Shown: piece after piece, positions 23,207 to 34,629 of the stretch
Layout of the letters: each line of letters starts with the position of its first letter
How positions within the stretch are numbered: the first letter of the stretch is position 1
Assembly: GCA_021399435.1 (NCBI GenBank)
Contig: JAJTUP010000024.1
Span: 248,001 to 312,000, forward strand
Source of the DNA: Diaporthe sp. PMI_573
Lineage: Eukaryota > Ascomycota > Sordariomycetes > Diaporthales > Diaporthaceae
Reading direction: 5' to 3'
DNA: 64,000 nucleotides
Position numbers and translations under genes: made by a program
Notes under the pieces: generated by a model
Told to the model about the DNA's origin: nothing
Databases searched by the model: none
What the model saw: only the letters and a program-made list of their open reading frames with translations

Positions 23207-25075
23207 ATGTCGACGGCTGGAGCCGTAGATGCGCGCCAGCCAGAATATCTCACTTCATGGCAGCTCTATACTATCATTGCATGTCTGTGCTTCAGTCAAT
23301 TTCTCATTGCCCTTGATGCCAATATTGTCACCGTGCCATTGCCTCGAATATCCTCGGAATTCAAGGACCTGGAGGCAGTGGCATGGTACAGCACAGCGTA
23401 TATACTCACAATCACGGTCTTTCAACCTCTGTACGGGCCAATTTACAAGCAATGGGATTCTGGTGTCGTGTATGGGTCGACGATCGTTATATTCGAAAGT
23501 GAGTGGCTCCCCGTCTGTCAAGTCTCATATATATGCCGCCAATGTACTGAACATGCCTCTCGCGTCTCTTTCCAGTTGGTTCAGTGCTCTGTGCCGCCGC
23601 CGTAAACTCCCATATGTTTATACTTGGGAGGGCGGTCGCCGGCTTCGGTGCTGCTGGTGCTCTCCAAGGAGCTTTGAGTATAATCAACCAGACGGTGGCT
23701 TTAGAGCAGCGTGCCATGTACATAAGTACTGTGTTAAGTGTCTTCTTGATTGCAATCACAGTTGGACCTGTCCTAGGTGGTGCGTTCACCCAAGACGTGT
23801 CGTGGAGGTGGTGCTTCTGGATGTGAGTCACATGACATGAATCTTGATACTTGACATTGTACTGTGTTGTTCCGTTTTCACCTGTCGTTTCCACCTGATA
23901 CTCACATTTACAACTCAGTAATCTTCCCATCGGTGGTGTCGTCCTGGCCGGTCTCGCAATATTCCTGAGGGTGCCCGCCAATTCAAGCACATACCGGACA
24001 CTGCCCTTGAAGACGAAGCTTGACAACATGGATCCTTTAGGATCCATGCTCATCATGGGCGCAGCGTGCTGCCTACTCCTGGCGTTGCAATGGGGAGGTG
24101 ACGCAAAACTATGGAGTTCTGCGGATGTGATCGGATGCCTGGTCGGTGCGGTCAGTATTGGGACACTGTTCCTTTGTTGGCAGTGGAAGCGTCAAGAGCG
24201 TGCCTTGATTATTCCGAGGGTCTTCAAAAGACGCTCAGTATGGACCGGGTCCATGTCGCTCTTCTTCCTAGGAGCTCAAGCATACGCTGTGGGTCAACCA
24301 TATTCCGTCTTCTCTAAATCTTGTACATGGACACCGGACTGACCAAGCAAAGGTCCCCTTCTTCCTCTCATTTTGGTTCCAAGCGGTCAAAGGAGTCACT
24401 CCCGTTGAGACCGGGGTAGACTTCATTGCTCGTCTTGTCCCTCAGTTTGTATTTCTGATCCTCTCTGGTGTCCTCGTGAAGAAATTCGGACACTATATGC
24501 CCTACCTGATCCTAGGCGAACTAATTTGTCTTGGTGGGTTAGCTATGCTTACGCAGTTGAACATCGCATCAAGCACGGCGCATTGGGCTGCAGCGCTTGT
24601 GGTGACTGGCCTGGGCTCGGGGATGGCAACACAGATGCCTTACTCCGCTGTCTCATGCAGCCTATCAGACGATGACATTCCAATTGGAAATGCCATCGCT
24701 CTATTTCTCAATCAAATGGGTGGTGCACTGGCCGTGTCCATAGGCCAGACAATCACTCTTACAACTTTAGCCGACTTGGTTCCGCAACGCCTGCCCGGAT
24801 TGTCCGTGCAGCTATTGAAGGACGTGGGCGCCTCGGATCTCCCATCTTTGGATCTCAGTGTTGAGGATTTGACAATATTGAGGGGCGTTTGGAACACAGC
24901 CGTTGTAAGGACTATGATACTTGCCACCGCATTCGTTGGTGCAGCACTACCTTTCACACTGAGGATGGAGTGGTTGAACACGATCAAAGTAGCGGAGGCG
25001 AGGAGACAGGCGAGTACTTTGCGAGCACAAGAGGATGCACAGGAAAAGGATTATAGCAGCAACATTGGCGAATGA
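23207..25075 (+). CDS. MFS exporter, 14-helix drug/H+ antiporter type
   Basis: Predicted 543-aa transporter from four exons: 23207-23498, 23576-23822, 23919-24288 and 24353-25075. Introns are 64-96 nt, GT-AG. Family motifs are LDANIVTVPLPRI in helix 1, GRAVAGFGAAG, the antiporter motif GPVLGGAFT, and WRWCFWINLPIGG, which spans the second splice junction. The length and spacing fit the 14-helix DHA2-type exporters that pump polyketides and toxic metabolites out of fungal cells. It lies 0.7 kb downstream of the PKS on the same strand, which suggests export of the PKS product or self-protection. The start is the first ATG in frame (MSTAGAVDARQPEYLTSWQL). The C-terminal tail is charged and cytosolic. 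The sequence looks intact. Confidence 0.9.
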
Positions 25076-25260
25076 TGACTCAAAGCTTCAAGACATGATT
25101 TGAATGGAGATCACCTTATTGAGTACCTAGGTCGACGGAATCACATACATTATCACAGTAGCACAGCCACATTGAAGAAATGCGACAACATCGTCGTGGA
25201 GCCTCTGTGGCTTGGTTATCTTCTTGTTTCTATCCAGCTATCCCATGGGTTATTTTCCCA

Positions 25261-25385
25261 AGGGAGGTTATTTTATAAGGGGCTTTTTTTATAGGAGGTT
25301 GTCTTATGAAAGGTCGTCCTATAGGAGGCTGTTCTAAAAGAGGTTGACCTACAGAAGGTTGATCTCATAGGCGGTCGGGTCAAAG
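25261..25385. repeat. Degenerate tandem repeat, about 15-bp unit
   Basis: About eight diverged head-to-tail copies of a 14-17 bp unit resembling GGAGGTTGTCCTATA (for example GGAGGTTGTCTTATGA, AAGGTCGTCCTATA, GGAGGCTGTTCTAAAA, GAGGTTGACCTACA). It begins about 190 bp downstream of the MFS stop codon, in an otherwise empty stretch of some 500 bp. Confidence 0.65.
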
Positions 25386-25601
25386 GCGAGGCTTCTCGAG
25401 TACTTCCTATCTCAATTATCATGCCGGCTACCCTTACGTACACCTATATTTGAAAGCATTTTCAAACAATACTTTATTTATCACTTAAGACCATTGTAAT
25501 GTTGAGAGATGTAATTGACTGCATACACTTAGGTTCCACTCATCTATGATGAATATAAAACTATACCTTAGGTGGGGGCAGTCTGTTCTATTTGTGTAAC
25601 T

Positions 25602-26125
25602 TCATATTCCCACATAGCTCATACATATTTCCATGGCACGCATGTTTAATTTGGTAGAGACAACATCTCTGATGGTGTTCCCCTTTCTCCTCGCTTCAAT
25701 GACCTTCCCGAGTAGGTGGTTTGTAACTGAAACCACTGAATTAGCAGCCAAGTCCACAATGGCTAGCAAATAGCAAATTCTGTTTAGTGAGTGTTCACCT
25801 TTTATAGCCTCAATAAACGCGTTGAGGTTTTCATCCAGGGGACGTGTTTCTTGAGATTGATGGGACCGCCTCTGCCTCTTTAGCAACCTGTTGAGCAGTT
25901 GTGCGAGAAACGCCAGATTTTGAGAGCATCGGCGTAAGCGAAGAGGGCGTCCAAAGTTTCAAAGCTTTCATTGTGGTGCTTTGCGTCTCGGGCGTACGTG
26001 TACATGTCGACTATGGTGCTACTGTCGGATATCGTCCAGGTCGGGAAGGCAGTAACGAGTCTTGCCAGAAACAGCAGCGCGATGAACATAAGTAGAATAA
26101 GTGTCTTGTTGTTGACGATGGCCAT
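25602..26125 (-). CDS. Small secreted protein of unknown function
   Basis: Not recognised. The open start (26125) encodes a clear signal peptide: MAIVNNK, then a hydrophobic stretch LILLMFIALLFLARLV, with cleavage likely after VTA. The mature part has potential N-glycosylation sites (HNES, HNCS), few cysteines and helical character. One exon ends in a stop soon after SHNCST. A GT-AG intron of 89 nt (25887-25799) would join it in frame to a second open segment (GEHSLNRICYLLAIVDLAAN..., ending MSYVGI), giving 144 aa. The splice is inferred, and without it the protein is 81 aa. Size and secretion signal fit candidate effectors or antimicrobial proteins, but no family was identified. It lies convergent to the polyketide cluster, across the repeat region. 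Confidence 0.5.
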
Positions 26126-26852
26126 GTTGTAAAAATGTGATACAAGCGTGAATTAAAATCGCAGTTTCAACACGGGGTGGAAGTGGCTCTAAAATGAAAA
26201 AGTAGGAGAGTAACAGGTGGCTTGATGAAATTGGCGCCTAGCTGTCCTGATCAGATTAGGCAGCAAAGGGAGTCGACATTTTGGGAGCAGCCCTGCGTTT
26301 TTCACCATCTTCCTATATCGTACTAGCTGGGACTCAGGAATAAGTAATAGATATTTGAATTATGTGTTCTCGTCTGTTTTTTCATGCAGCGATCGATTAT
26401 AGCATGATGCCGAGGCCGCACGCGAGAAGCCATGGATAAGCCAGCCTCACAAACATCACATTAAATTCCAATCGCGCTCAAATTTGCCAAATTTCAAGTT
26501 CATTAGCATTATCCGTTTCAATTCTACTTCGAAACTTCTCATGACTTCAGTCCTCTCGCTTCATACAATCATTTGGCCCCTTAAGGCTTGTGATGCCGAG
26601 AACAGAATCATTACTACATTGTTCTCCGGTGACTACTATGAGTAGAGCAGAGTGGCACATCTGTTCCTCCAGGCGGGGATGTTGGTTTCTCAGAACCAGG
26701 TGTCTGGCCCTGCATATCCCCAGGTTTGAATTTCTACTCGACACATTTGTGAGCACCAGTCAGCACTCATTCTGAATGTTGCTCGAGTTGAACTTGTAAT
26801 ACAGTCAACTTAGACTGGATTGTAAGAGTAGTTGCTCAGGTATAACATTAAT
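26126..26852. other. Intergenic stretch
   Basis: About 730 bp with no family-like frame. It holds the promoter of the small secreted protein on the left and the 3' flank of the amidotransferase gene on the right. Confidence 0.5.
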
Positions 26853-27768
26853 TTACTCGATGCTATCGTCATCACCGTGGAAGAATCTCAAGATGGCTGC
26901 AGCAACCACATCACCATCATGCTGCCAATGTGCCGTCTCCGCAGCCCTGTCTGCATGATCCAGATCCTCAATGCCCCCGCTCTCAATCCTCATCTGGATC
27001 TGCCTCTTGACCATGTCCTCGTCAAAAGCCAGGTGTGCCTGCGTCGTAAAGAGTCTCCCCTGGATGTAGACGCCCTGCACTTTTGTATGGCTGCTGTGGC
27101 CCCAGACGTCCACCCTCGTACCTGGCTTAAGCAGTTCGTTTGACCGCTCGGGACTGGGCGGCGCCACCACCTGGTCCTGGTGCATCTGATGCAGGTAGAC
27201 GCTGCTGCCATCTGTGTGAAACAGCTGCTGGCCCACGGGCGAGAGGTCGATTCTCGAGTGGCCCAGCTCCCAGTCCTGCGTTGCGGCCGGGGCGACCTCG
27301 GCACCTAGCATTCGGCACAGGAGCTGATGGCCGAAACAGACACCACTGAGGTGTAGATCTGGCCGACGCTGCCATAGTTCTATGTTCTGAGATCAGCTTG
27401 TAACTTTTGCCGTGCTCCCAGAGGTTCAGCTCTGCCATCATACCTTTCATCACAGCAACAAGCTTCAGGATCCAAGGGTTATCGGCGTGAGCATCGTACA
27501 TGCTCCCCGTGATCAAGACCCCCTGGTAATCCTCAAACTCTTCGAACTGTGGAACCGTGCCTCCCTTGTCTTCAACCACGAATTTGATGTCCGTGTCCAC
27601 AGCTAGTGCGGGCGTGTGTTCAGCGCCTGCATGCTGGAAGTGATTGTGCAGAATCTCCCCGAAACTGCCCTTTTCTTCGTGGGTGTCGGGGTGAGCCTCG
27701 TCCGTCTCCAGCACGATTATACGCACTCGGGGTGTGTCCGGCGATGGATACTTCTTGACCTTACTCAT
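26853..27768 (-). CDS. Class I glutamine amidotransferase-like protein
   Basis: Predicted 283-aa protein in two exons, 27768-27444 and 27379-26853, across a 64-nt GT-AG intron in phase 1. The join restores ELWQRRPDLHLSGVCFGHQ, where Cys123 is the expected nucleophile in the GVCFGHQ elbow. A histidine of the active site is in LHQMHQDQV (His175). DYQGVLITGSMYDAHADNPWI is the usual strand before the intron. The fold is that of GMP-synthase-type amidotransferases, but there is no synthetase domain. Such free-standing fungal and plant proteins are poorly characterised and some may act as gamma-glutamyl hydrolases. The product is probably cytosolic. All expected core motifs are present, so it appears functional. 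Confidence 0.87.
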
Positions 27769-28300
27769 AGCGAGTCTGAACGTAACTTGAAAATACTGCT
27801 GAAAATTATTGCTGACGGGTTGAAATGCTCAATTAATTCGCGGCAAGACGTTGTTGAGAGTTTGAAAATCGCAGTCATGATGCCAGAACCCGAGCTTATT
27901 TCTGGCGCAGGTTACTCGCACTATTTAAAAGGTATGCACATCGAGAACGGCTCAACTTTTCTCGCATAATGCCAACACTTCCCACTCCTTGCCAGCCATG
28001 GCATCCAGCGCTGCTTCTTCCGACTATCCGTCTGTGTGCTTGTGTCGCCACCACCTAGGTACACTGGGCTGAGTCCGCGCTGCTTGGCCTTGGCAGGTTC
28101 CACTTTTGTCAGCGCGCCGCCGTCTGTATGACGATGGCAGGCAAGGGAAAGCAGGACCATAGCCATCGTCATACCTCCCACAACTTCAGAGCTAAGAGTC
28201 GCGAGAAAATTTCAGTGGCATGTTGTCTCATAGAAGTTCGACAGGGTCGTCTCACTAACCGCGAATTTCTGCATATTTCTACTGTAATACATCTCCCTCT
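27769..28300. other. Intergenic stretch
   Basis: About 530 bp between the amidotransferase start and the DUF3632 gene's 3' end. Nothing recognisable is present. Confidence 0.5.
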
Positions 28301-29161
28301 TCAGGATGGCGCATGGACTGCCTTGCGCATGGCATCAAGCGCCGTTGTTGCCGTATCCTGAACGACTCCCTGCATCCCCTCCTGCAACTCCCTCAAACGC
28401 CCTTCCCAGCACGACCACCGGTCCAGACTCATTACTTCAATTTGGCCCGAAGACGCTTTCCAGAGATTCCGCGAAGGGACCAAGGACGAATTTGTAATAT
28501 GTGGCTCCAATGCCCAACTCTTCTCGCTGTTCTCTGCACCCTGTCGGAATAGCTGGCCGCAGATGACGAGCCACTTTGCCGCAGCTGGAACCTCGAAATC
28601 AAGTAGCGCATTACTACTCTCCAGAGCGTCCGCAACGACATCATATCCCCAATCAATCGGAATACGGCCGATTCCAGCCATGGCTAAATGCGCCTCAACC
28701 TCTGCCTTCCTAACGTGTGTCTCGTAGGGCGTCACGCTCTGGGCTAATAGTCGCCGCGGCGGTCTCTCTCCAGCTCCCAGCTTGATATGAATCAGACCAC
28801 AGGTGGCCGAATCCCTGGAGACCTCTCCAGAGCTTTTCTTCCTCATAGGGCCGTTTTCTCTTGTCGACTACTGTAAAATCGGGCTCCGGAAGGTTCTCAA
28901 TGGCTTGAGCAGTTCTAATAATGACCCTATGTGCTCTGCTGGTAGTTCTAGGAGAGCATCCATCAAGAAACACCAGAAGCGGCCAAGGTCCTCTCTGGGG
29001 TTGTTTGCGTTCACGATGGGGTGGGTGATGGCTCGTGCAGCTTCGGTTGCAGTCGTCCTTTGGTGCAGGTAGTCTTTCATCGCCTGTGCCTCCTCAGGGT
29101 GGCATCCATCTTCGATATCACCGTCCGGCGCGAGCTTGTAAGAAAACCAATTGTCCGACAT
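28301..29161 (-). pseudogene. DUF3632-like gene with two compensating frameshifts
   Basis: Three minus-strand frames together spell one protein of the fungal DUF3632 type. 29161 to about 28890 gives MSDNWFSYKLAPDGDIEDG through ELPAEHIGSLLELLK. A different frame then gives AIENLPEPDFTVVDKRKRP and LWRGLQGFGHLWSDSYQAG to about 28710. The original frame resumes with THVRKAEVEAHLAMAGIGRI, IPIDWGYDVVADALESSNAL, DFEVPAAAKWLVICGQ and TLDRWSCWEGRLREL. A one-base loss near LLELLK/AIEN and an opposite shift near LRD/THVRK explain this, and no intron with proper signals does. The gene is either a recent pseudogene or contains two sequencing errors. Function of the family is unknown. Coding pressure in all three segments is still evident. 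Confidence 0.7.
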
Positions 29162-30740
29162 GATTGTTGGTAATGACCTTGACTCATATGCAGAAGAAAA
29201 CTTCGAGCTCCCTACAATATCTCTAAGGTCGGATGATGGTTTTGGGTCGGTGTTGTTTGGGCTGTCCTGAAGACGGGTGACATCTGGAATTTATAAGTAG
29301 TGTGGTGGAGAAACAAGGCTTAATAAAGTAGGTGTTTTGGTGAGAAAGGTGGACCGAAATAGGGGTTGGGCTGAATGCAGTTACCACAACAGCAAACACA
29401 AACCAAATAAGCGTGATTTCCGCATGCTTGTCAACAACAGATTCGTTGATTATGTAAATTTAATAATATGTATGTACCTCAGCCCTGCCTGCACTAGGCT
29501 TCCGCCCAACCTAGGCTACATATCTCAAAGTCTCGAGACTGGAGACGCTATTTTTCTACCTTCTCACAACGCTCCCTCTAGGAGTCACAAAGAGATAGGA
29601 TTCTAATTAGGTGGATCTCCTCAAGTTTAGCTAGGAACAAAAGCTTTACTCTAGAGTTTATTAAGTTACCTAACCTGGCTTTAATTCTACCATCATCACG
29701 AAAGTCACGCGGGTTAACTTAAAGGTACCTCAGCTGAAAGCAGAGATGGCAGCATACCGGTAAGTAGAGGGCAAGAGATTCAGCCCTGCTCTTCTAAGCC
29801 ACGTGACCTACGAATAGAGTGATATCAAATTCCCGATGGACTGGATCGCTGACAGCCGTCATGCTATGCTTGAGGAGATGCTTCTGTGCCACGCAAGTCT
29901 GTTGAGACTACGAGAGCTGAGGATCAAACACAGTGACAACATCAAGCCTGACTTCCAATCTATGACGGGAAGGCAACACTCATCAATGATGCGTGGCGCT
30001 CGGCTAGCGAGGATGAGTTAGCGGCCGAGCTTCGAGGTCTGTAGGATCATTTGCAGGATACATCTGGGAGAGGGGGACGACTGTTTGAAACCGGCCCGCG
30101 TTGACTGTCATGGTTCTTTTATCGGATGGTTGGTTGTCGGACTGGGAAACATCACTTGCCTTGATCTGTCCAGACATGCACCATGCAGACGATAATAGGG
30201 TAGCTAAGGTTATCTAATCTTAGACCTAGACATCAAAACCAATAAAATCTGAATAGTTTCAAGTGTCTACTCTTGCACTTGTTACACCATGTTTACTTGA
30301 ACAGGAAGGTGCTTTGTGGTGACATTACCATAACGCTTGTGAGTAGAGATGGTCCAGCATTTTGCGGTGCTTGCTAGAGCATCTTTTGGCCTACCTGGGT
30401 ACCCAAGTAGGATAGCTAGGTAAGCTGGTACGCGGTCTAACCCTAATCTATCTTACTGCAACCGTCGAACTCCTAGGCCGGTACCTAGACGAGTAGCTAG
30501 GTCACTTTGCCAACGCCTAGTCTCAGCAACCTCATGATAAGTCAGTTCTTTCTTTGCGTCCACTTTGAGTCATCCAAAACTATGGTATGCTAGCGTAATT
30601 GACCAACGCATAAAAGCCTCCGGGCAGCCAGATTTGCAGTGGCAATTGAGCAAATCCTTCTTACTTCACAGTCCAAGATTCGTCTACTCCACCACTACAT
30701 AAAGACAAGTTTTCCACAGTAGCAAGCGCAACACAACGAC
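29162..30740. other. Gene-free stretch
   Basis: About 1.6 kb. Parts are rich in CTAG and AT. The short frames, for example at 29836-30021, resemble no family. The last part is the phosphoesterase promoter. Confidence 0.45.
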
Positions 30741-31892
30741 ATGACAGCAGCAGTCATGAATAAGTCGGGACCTAGACCAGCTGCCAATACAGGTGCAATT
30801 AAGACGACTATCCTCATCTTATCTGATACGCACGGAATGGCTCTGGGTGAGCACCTACCCTCCCCACGCGCAGATGTCGCTATCCACTGCGGCGATTTGA
30901 CGGAAGAGTCCAAATTGGTTGAAATGCGAACAACTCTGGGGCTCCTGAAGGAAATCGATGCACCTCTGAAACTCGTTATTGCCGGAAATCACGACTTCAC
31001 TTTAGACATACCGTCCTTCAAACAGAAGGTCGAACAAGCACGGCCTCCTCTCGAGCCCGCGCTTGTGACAAAGGAGTACGGTGATTACGGTGAAGCAGAA
31101 CGGCTCTTCTTAGAAGCACAAGAACACGGAATTCGACTTCTCCGAGAAGGCACTCATCGCTTCGTTCTGTCAAATGGTGCTGAATTGACGGTATATGCAA
31201 GTCCCTATACACCGTCATTGGGCGATTGGGGCTTCCAATACAAGCCGGATCAGGGACATGTGTACAATATTGAGAAGGGCACTGATATTGCCATTACTCA
31301 TGGACCACCGCGAGGTGTCCTGGATCGAACCAACGGTCGCGAACGTGGAGGCTCCTCTGAGCTGTTCGCTGCCGTGGCTACATCGAGACCACGTATCCAC
31401 TGCTTTGGCCACATTCACGAAGGCTGGGGCGCTAAGATGATCACATGGAGAGAAGCGCAGAGCCATCAGCCCTCACATTTGACCGACATAAACAACGGCA
31501 AATCCGAAGTTCTCGAAATACTCAACACAATCCTACCGGGAAAGTACGACACGCCCGAAAATATAGCGCTCAAGGACGCGAAGCTCGTGAGGTACGGCAA
31601 GCAAAGACATTGCCACACGAGTCACTGCCATGACGACGAGTTTCCTCTGGAGGTCGAGAAGCAGACTTTGTTCGTGAATGCAGCGATTAAGGGTGGCGAC
31701 GATGAGTTGCCAGTGCAGTTTCCGTGGCTTGTGACTTTAGAGCTGCCTGAATCAGAAGCGACAAAACAGATGGAAGCCATGCTCAACATTTATAATGGCA
31801 TCAGCGGTGAGCGTAACTTCTGCGGAAAGCGAGGGAACGAGGAGAGTGAGCACAAAACAGACTCTGCGAAGCGACAACGATGTGATAGGTGA
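30741..31892 (+). CDS. Calcineurin-like metallophosphoesterase
   Basis: Intronless 383-aa protein. The five metallophosphoesterase motifs appear in order: SDTHG (motif I, Asp and His), HCGDLTE (motif II), GNHD (motif III), THGPP (motif IV) and FGHIHEG (motif V). These would hold a two-metal centre that hydrolyses phosphate mono- or diesters. The Glu-rich insert between motifs III and IV (about residues 95-130) and the Cys/His-containing tail (CHTSHCHDDE and KRGNEESEHKTDSAKRQR) are typical of fungal homologues of unknown substrate. There is no signal peptide, so it is probably cytosolic or nuclear, and the basic tail could be a nuclear signal. The start is the first ATG of the frame. The protein looks intact. 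Confidence 0.88.
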   Translation: MTAAVMNKSGPRPAANTGAIKTTILILSDTHGMALGEHLPSPRADVAIHCGDLTEESKLVEMRTTLGLLKEIDAPLKLVIAGNHDFTLDIPSFKQKVEQARPPLEPALVTKEYGDYGEAERLFLEAQEHGIRLLREGTHRFVLSNGAELTVYASPYTPSLGDWGFQYKPDQGHVYNIEKGTDIAITHGPPRGVLDRTNGRERGGSSELFAAVATSRPRIHCFGHIHEGWGAKMITWREAQSHQPSHLTDINNGKSEVLEILNTILPGKYDTPENIALKDAKLVRYGKQRHCHTSHCHDDEFPLEVEKQTLFVNAAIKGGDDELPVQFPWLVTLELPESEATKQMEAMLNIYNGISGERNFCGKRGNEESEHKTDSAKRQRCDR

Positions 31893-33100
31893 GGACTTGG
31901 CTCTCCCTTCCTCAGATATCGCTCTGGGCCACAAAATAGCAACTTCGGTCACCACAACATGAGAAGGCGCGATTAGCTACAATGCATACTTAATAAACTC
32001 CCAACCGTTGTTGATTTCCAATGTTTCCTACTTGTATTTTGTAAGCCATCATTATTAATGTATAACATCTTGTTCCCGTGTAGAATCGACCCAATCTGCG
32101 GCAGACCTCCGAAGCCCTTGTCGCGCACTCCAATTCTTCATTGTTCAGCTCTGGAAGACGAAGTTGTTATCACTCTGGTCACCATTGGTGCGGACGGGAG
32201 GCGCCTTGACAATCTGTACAAGCCACGCTCCCTCCAGGTTGCAAGAGACTTCGCATATCTTCATACGCACGGCATAGCGCATGGAGGCAAGCAGCCGCGT
32301 GGTTTGAATGCCATTCAAGCCCGATAGAGAAGCTGACTTCTTCACAGACCCCACGCCTGCCAATATCGGAGTCGCCATACCCCAGATCAATCGGTATGTC
32401 ACTGACGAGTGGCAACGTTCAACACTTCTTGGAACACACAACTCAAGCCTTCTTCTACTGAGTCGGGTTCAGTATACATGCTGCACGCTACCCAGCCCAG
32501 GGTACAGGCATGCCCATCTGTGTCCTCTTTCACTACTTTTAGTGCTTCCGACCGCGAATTCCTTTCACATCATGTTTGCGTTTATTGATATTGGTTTGTA
32601 CCAACAACTTGAAAAATGTGGACTCATCGGAGGAAAGTTCTGAATAAACGTTGGGCTTTACTACCAGGCGCCACAAGCGTACGTAGTGTTTCATCCGGGC
32701 ACAGTTTCAACACGAGGGAGATACTTCGCTTTCTCCCAGTCCCTGTCGTCGGAACACAATACCAAGAGCCATGGTCTGAATCAGGACTATCCTCGCGCTA
32801 ACCCCCAGAAAAAGATTGCCTAGTGCGGTAATTATGTGCCACGGCCTTCGGGGCCGACAGGGGCCGGAGTGAGGATCCGATCTTTTCCTATTTGGAACGA
32901 GAAGGAACAATGTCGCGAATTGTGCCGAGGTATCTGGTGACGAGGGAAAAGCCACCTCGTGTCATGCTCGACTATATTTCCACGTAACAACCCGTCTTAG
33001 AATGCTAACACAGAAGCAGTAAAGTTTAGGTTAATCAATCTTTTTCTTTCATCCATTTACTCACTTAGATTTAGAGCTGCGTTCATTAAATCCTCAAACC
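31893..33100. other. Gene-free stretch
   Basis: About 1.2 kb. Frames at 32145-32441 on the minus strand show no known motif. The final 200 bp presumably promote the thioesterase gene. Confidence 0.45.
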
Positions 33101-34072
33101 ATGGCGCGGACTTTAGCAGACCAGCTCGCGATCGAGCAGACCGGACCAGGCCAGTTCATCTCCAAGGAGCCGCCCCAGCGCATGGGCAACGTGATGCCCA
33201 TCGCCTACGGCGGGTGCACGGCGGGCATAGCAACGCGCGCGGCCTGCGCGACGGTCCCGGGTGCGTTCACGCTGTACTCCCTGGTGGGCCACTTCCTCGG
33301 CCCCGCATCGACGACGGAGAAGCTGGCCTGCACCGTCCACGCCACGCGCGACACCAAGACCTTTGCGACCCGGCGCGTCGTGGTCAGCCAGCGGCGGCCC
33401 GACGGCCAGCTCCGCGCGTGCATGGAGCTGCTGGCCGACTTCCACGTCGAGGAGCCCGCGCTCCTGGGGTACTCGGCGCCGCCGTCGATCCCGTTCGCGG
33501 GGCCCGGGGACACCCCCACGGCCAGGGAGCTGGCGCAGAAGGCCGTGTCTCAGGGTCTTTGTGGCGGCGAGGTGGTCGAGAAGAACGCCGTCATATTCTC
33601 GATGATGGAGCAGTTCTTCGATAGCAGGACTTGCGCCGAGGGCCTGACGGGTCAGAATGTTCTCGGTCTGCTCAGGACGCACCCGACGGACCAGGACCAC
33701 CTGCCGCTGACGGAGAGGAGCTCGGCGGATTGGGCCAAGACGAGAGAGGCCCTGACGTCGGCTGGTGAGAAGGCGGCGGCTCTCTCGTTTCTGATGGACG
33801 GCGGTCTGTCCTTTCTCCCGTTGTTCCACGAGCACCTGTGGTTCGACGACGCCGGGGCCTGCTCGACGCTGGACTTTGCTCTGCGGCTGTTCACACCCGA
33901 TGTCGATCTGAGCAACTGGCACCTCCGCGAGAGGAAAACGATCGCCGCTGGATTCGGCCGGACGTACTCGGAGAGCCGGCTCTGGGACGAGCAGCGGAAC
34001 TTGGTGGCCTGCATGACGCAGCAGTGCATACTGCGGCCAAAGCCACAGGGCAAAGGGAGGGCGGTGCTGTGA
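33101..34072 (+). CDS. TesB-like acyl-CoA thioesterase
   Basis: Intronless 323-aa double-hotdog protein. Features of the acyl-CoA thioesterase II family are YGGCTAGIATRAACATVPG in the first hotdog helix, LYSLVGHFLGPAS, TRRVVVSQRRPDGQL, then MMEQFFDSR in the linker, LDFALRLFTP in the second hotdog and the C-terminal SRLWDEQRNLVACMTQQCIL with the catalytic-type Asp/Gln region. It hydrolyses acyl-CoA to free acid and CoA, often in peroxisomes. No convincing SKL-type tail is seen (it ends GRAVL), so location is unclear. GC content at third positions is clearly higher than in most neighbours. Antisense open frames over it are shadows of this composition. The protein seems complete. Confidence 0.85.
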   Translation: MARTLADQLAIEQTGPGQFISKEPPQRMGNVMPIAYGGCTAGIATRAACATVPGAFTLYSLVGHFLGPASTTEKLACTVHATRDTKTFATRRVVVSQRRPDGQLRACMELLADFHVEEPALLGYSAPPSIPFAGPGDTPTARELAQKAVSQGLCGGEVVEKNAVIFSMMEQFFDSRTCAEGLTGQNVLGLLRTHPTDQDHLPLTERSSADWAKTREALTSAGEKAAALSFLMDGGLSFLPLFHEHLWFDDAGACSTLDFALRLFTPDVDLSNWHLRERKTIAAGFGRTYSESRLWDEQRNLVACMTQQCILRPKPQGKGRAVL

Positions 34073-34629
34073 GAGAGAGATCTGCGAGACTGTACCATGC
34101 ATATTTATATACCTACCTAGACTAGATGTGTATTTCCCTGTTTGTTTTGATTTGGCCAAGACCGCCCACTCTGTTGCTTCATCACGGTATGCCCGTTGGA
34201 TATTCACACGTGGCCTGCGCGCAGCATGACTCGCGCCCCTGGTGGGAGATCTGCCACAGGCCGATCTGTGTTTCAAACCCACCTGAACAGCTGCAGTCAA
34301 TGCCGAAGACAGGCCAAGCGAGATGAAGAATGGGGTGGAGAGAGAAAGGGATAGGGACGGAGGCTGCCTCTGACGACGCCGTCGCGCAAAACAAGGTCGG
34401 ATACAGTATTTCGGCTAAGGAGGGATACATTAGAGTAGAGACTAAATGTGGAATACACGACAAATACACAATCATGATCAACAATTCTTAAGCTTAACAT
34501 CTATCCAGGCCTGCGATCAGTAGTAAGGTTGCGGGTGATCTCCTCCCAATCTCTCTTTCGTGATATTCTTCTCTCTGGAGCCGCGCTCTTTCTATTGGCA
34601 AATTTCGTTCTTTTTCTAGACCTTGAAAA
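34073..34629. other. Intergenic stretch
   Basis: About 560 bp between two plus-strand genes. No coding signal; probable terminator and promoter. Confidence 0.5.

Noticed and set aside
25850..25887. A 38-nt intron in the small secreted protein gene
   Set aside because: It would keep the frame but is shorter than usual fungal introns; the 89-nt alternative (25799-25887) has a normal length and the same phase.
33113..34300. Antisense open frame of 395 codons over the thioesterase gene
   Set aside because: It is the mirror of a GC-rich coding sequence with strong family motifs on the plus strand; its own translation is Arg/Gly/Pro-rich and featureless.
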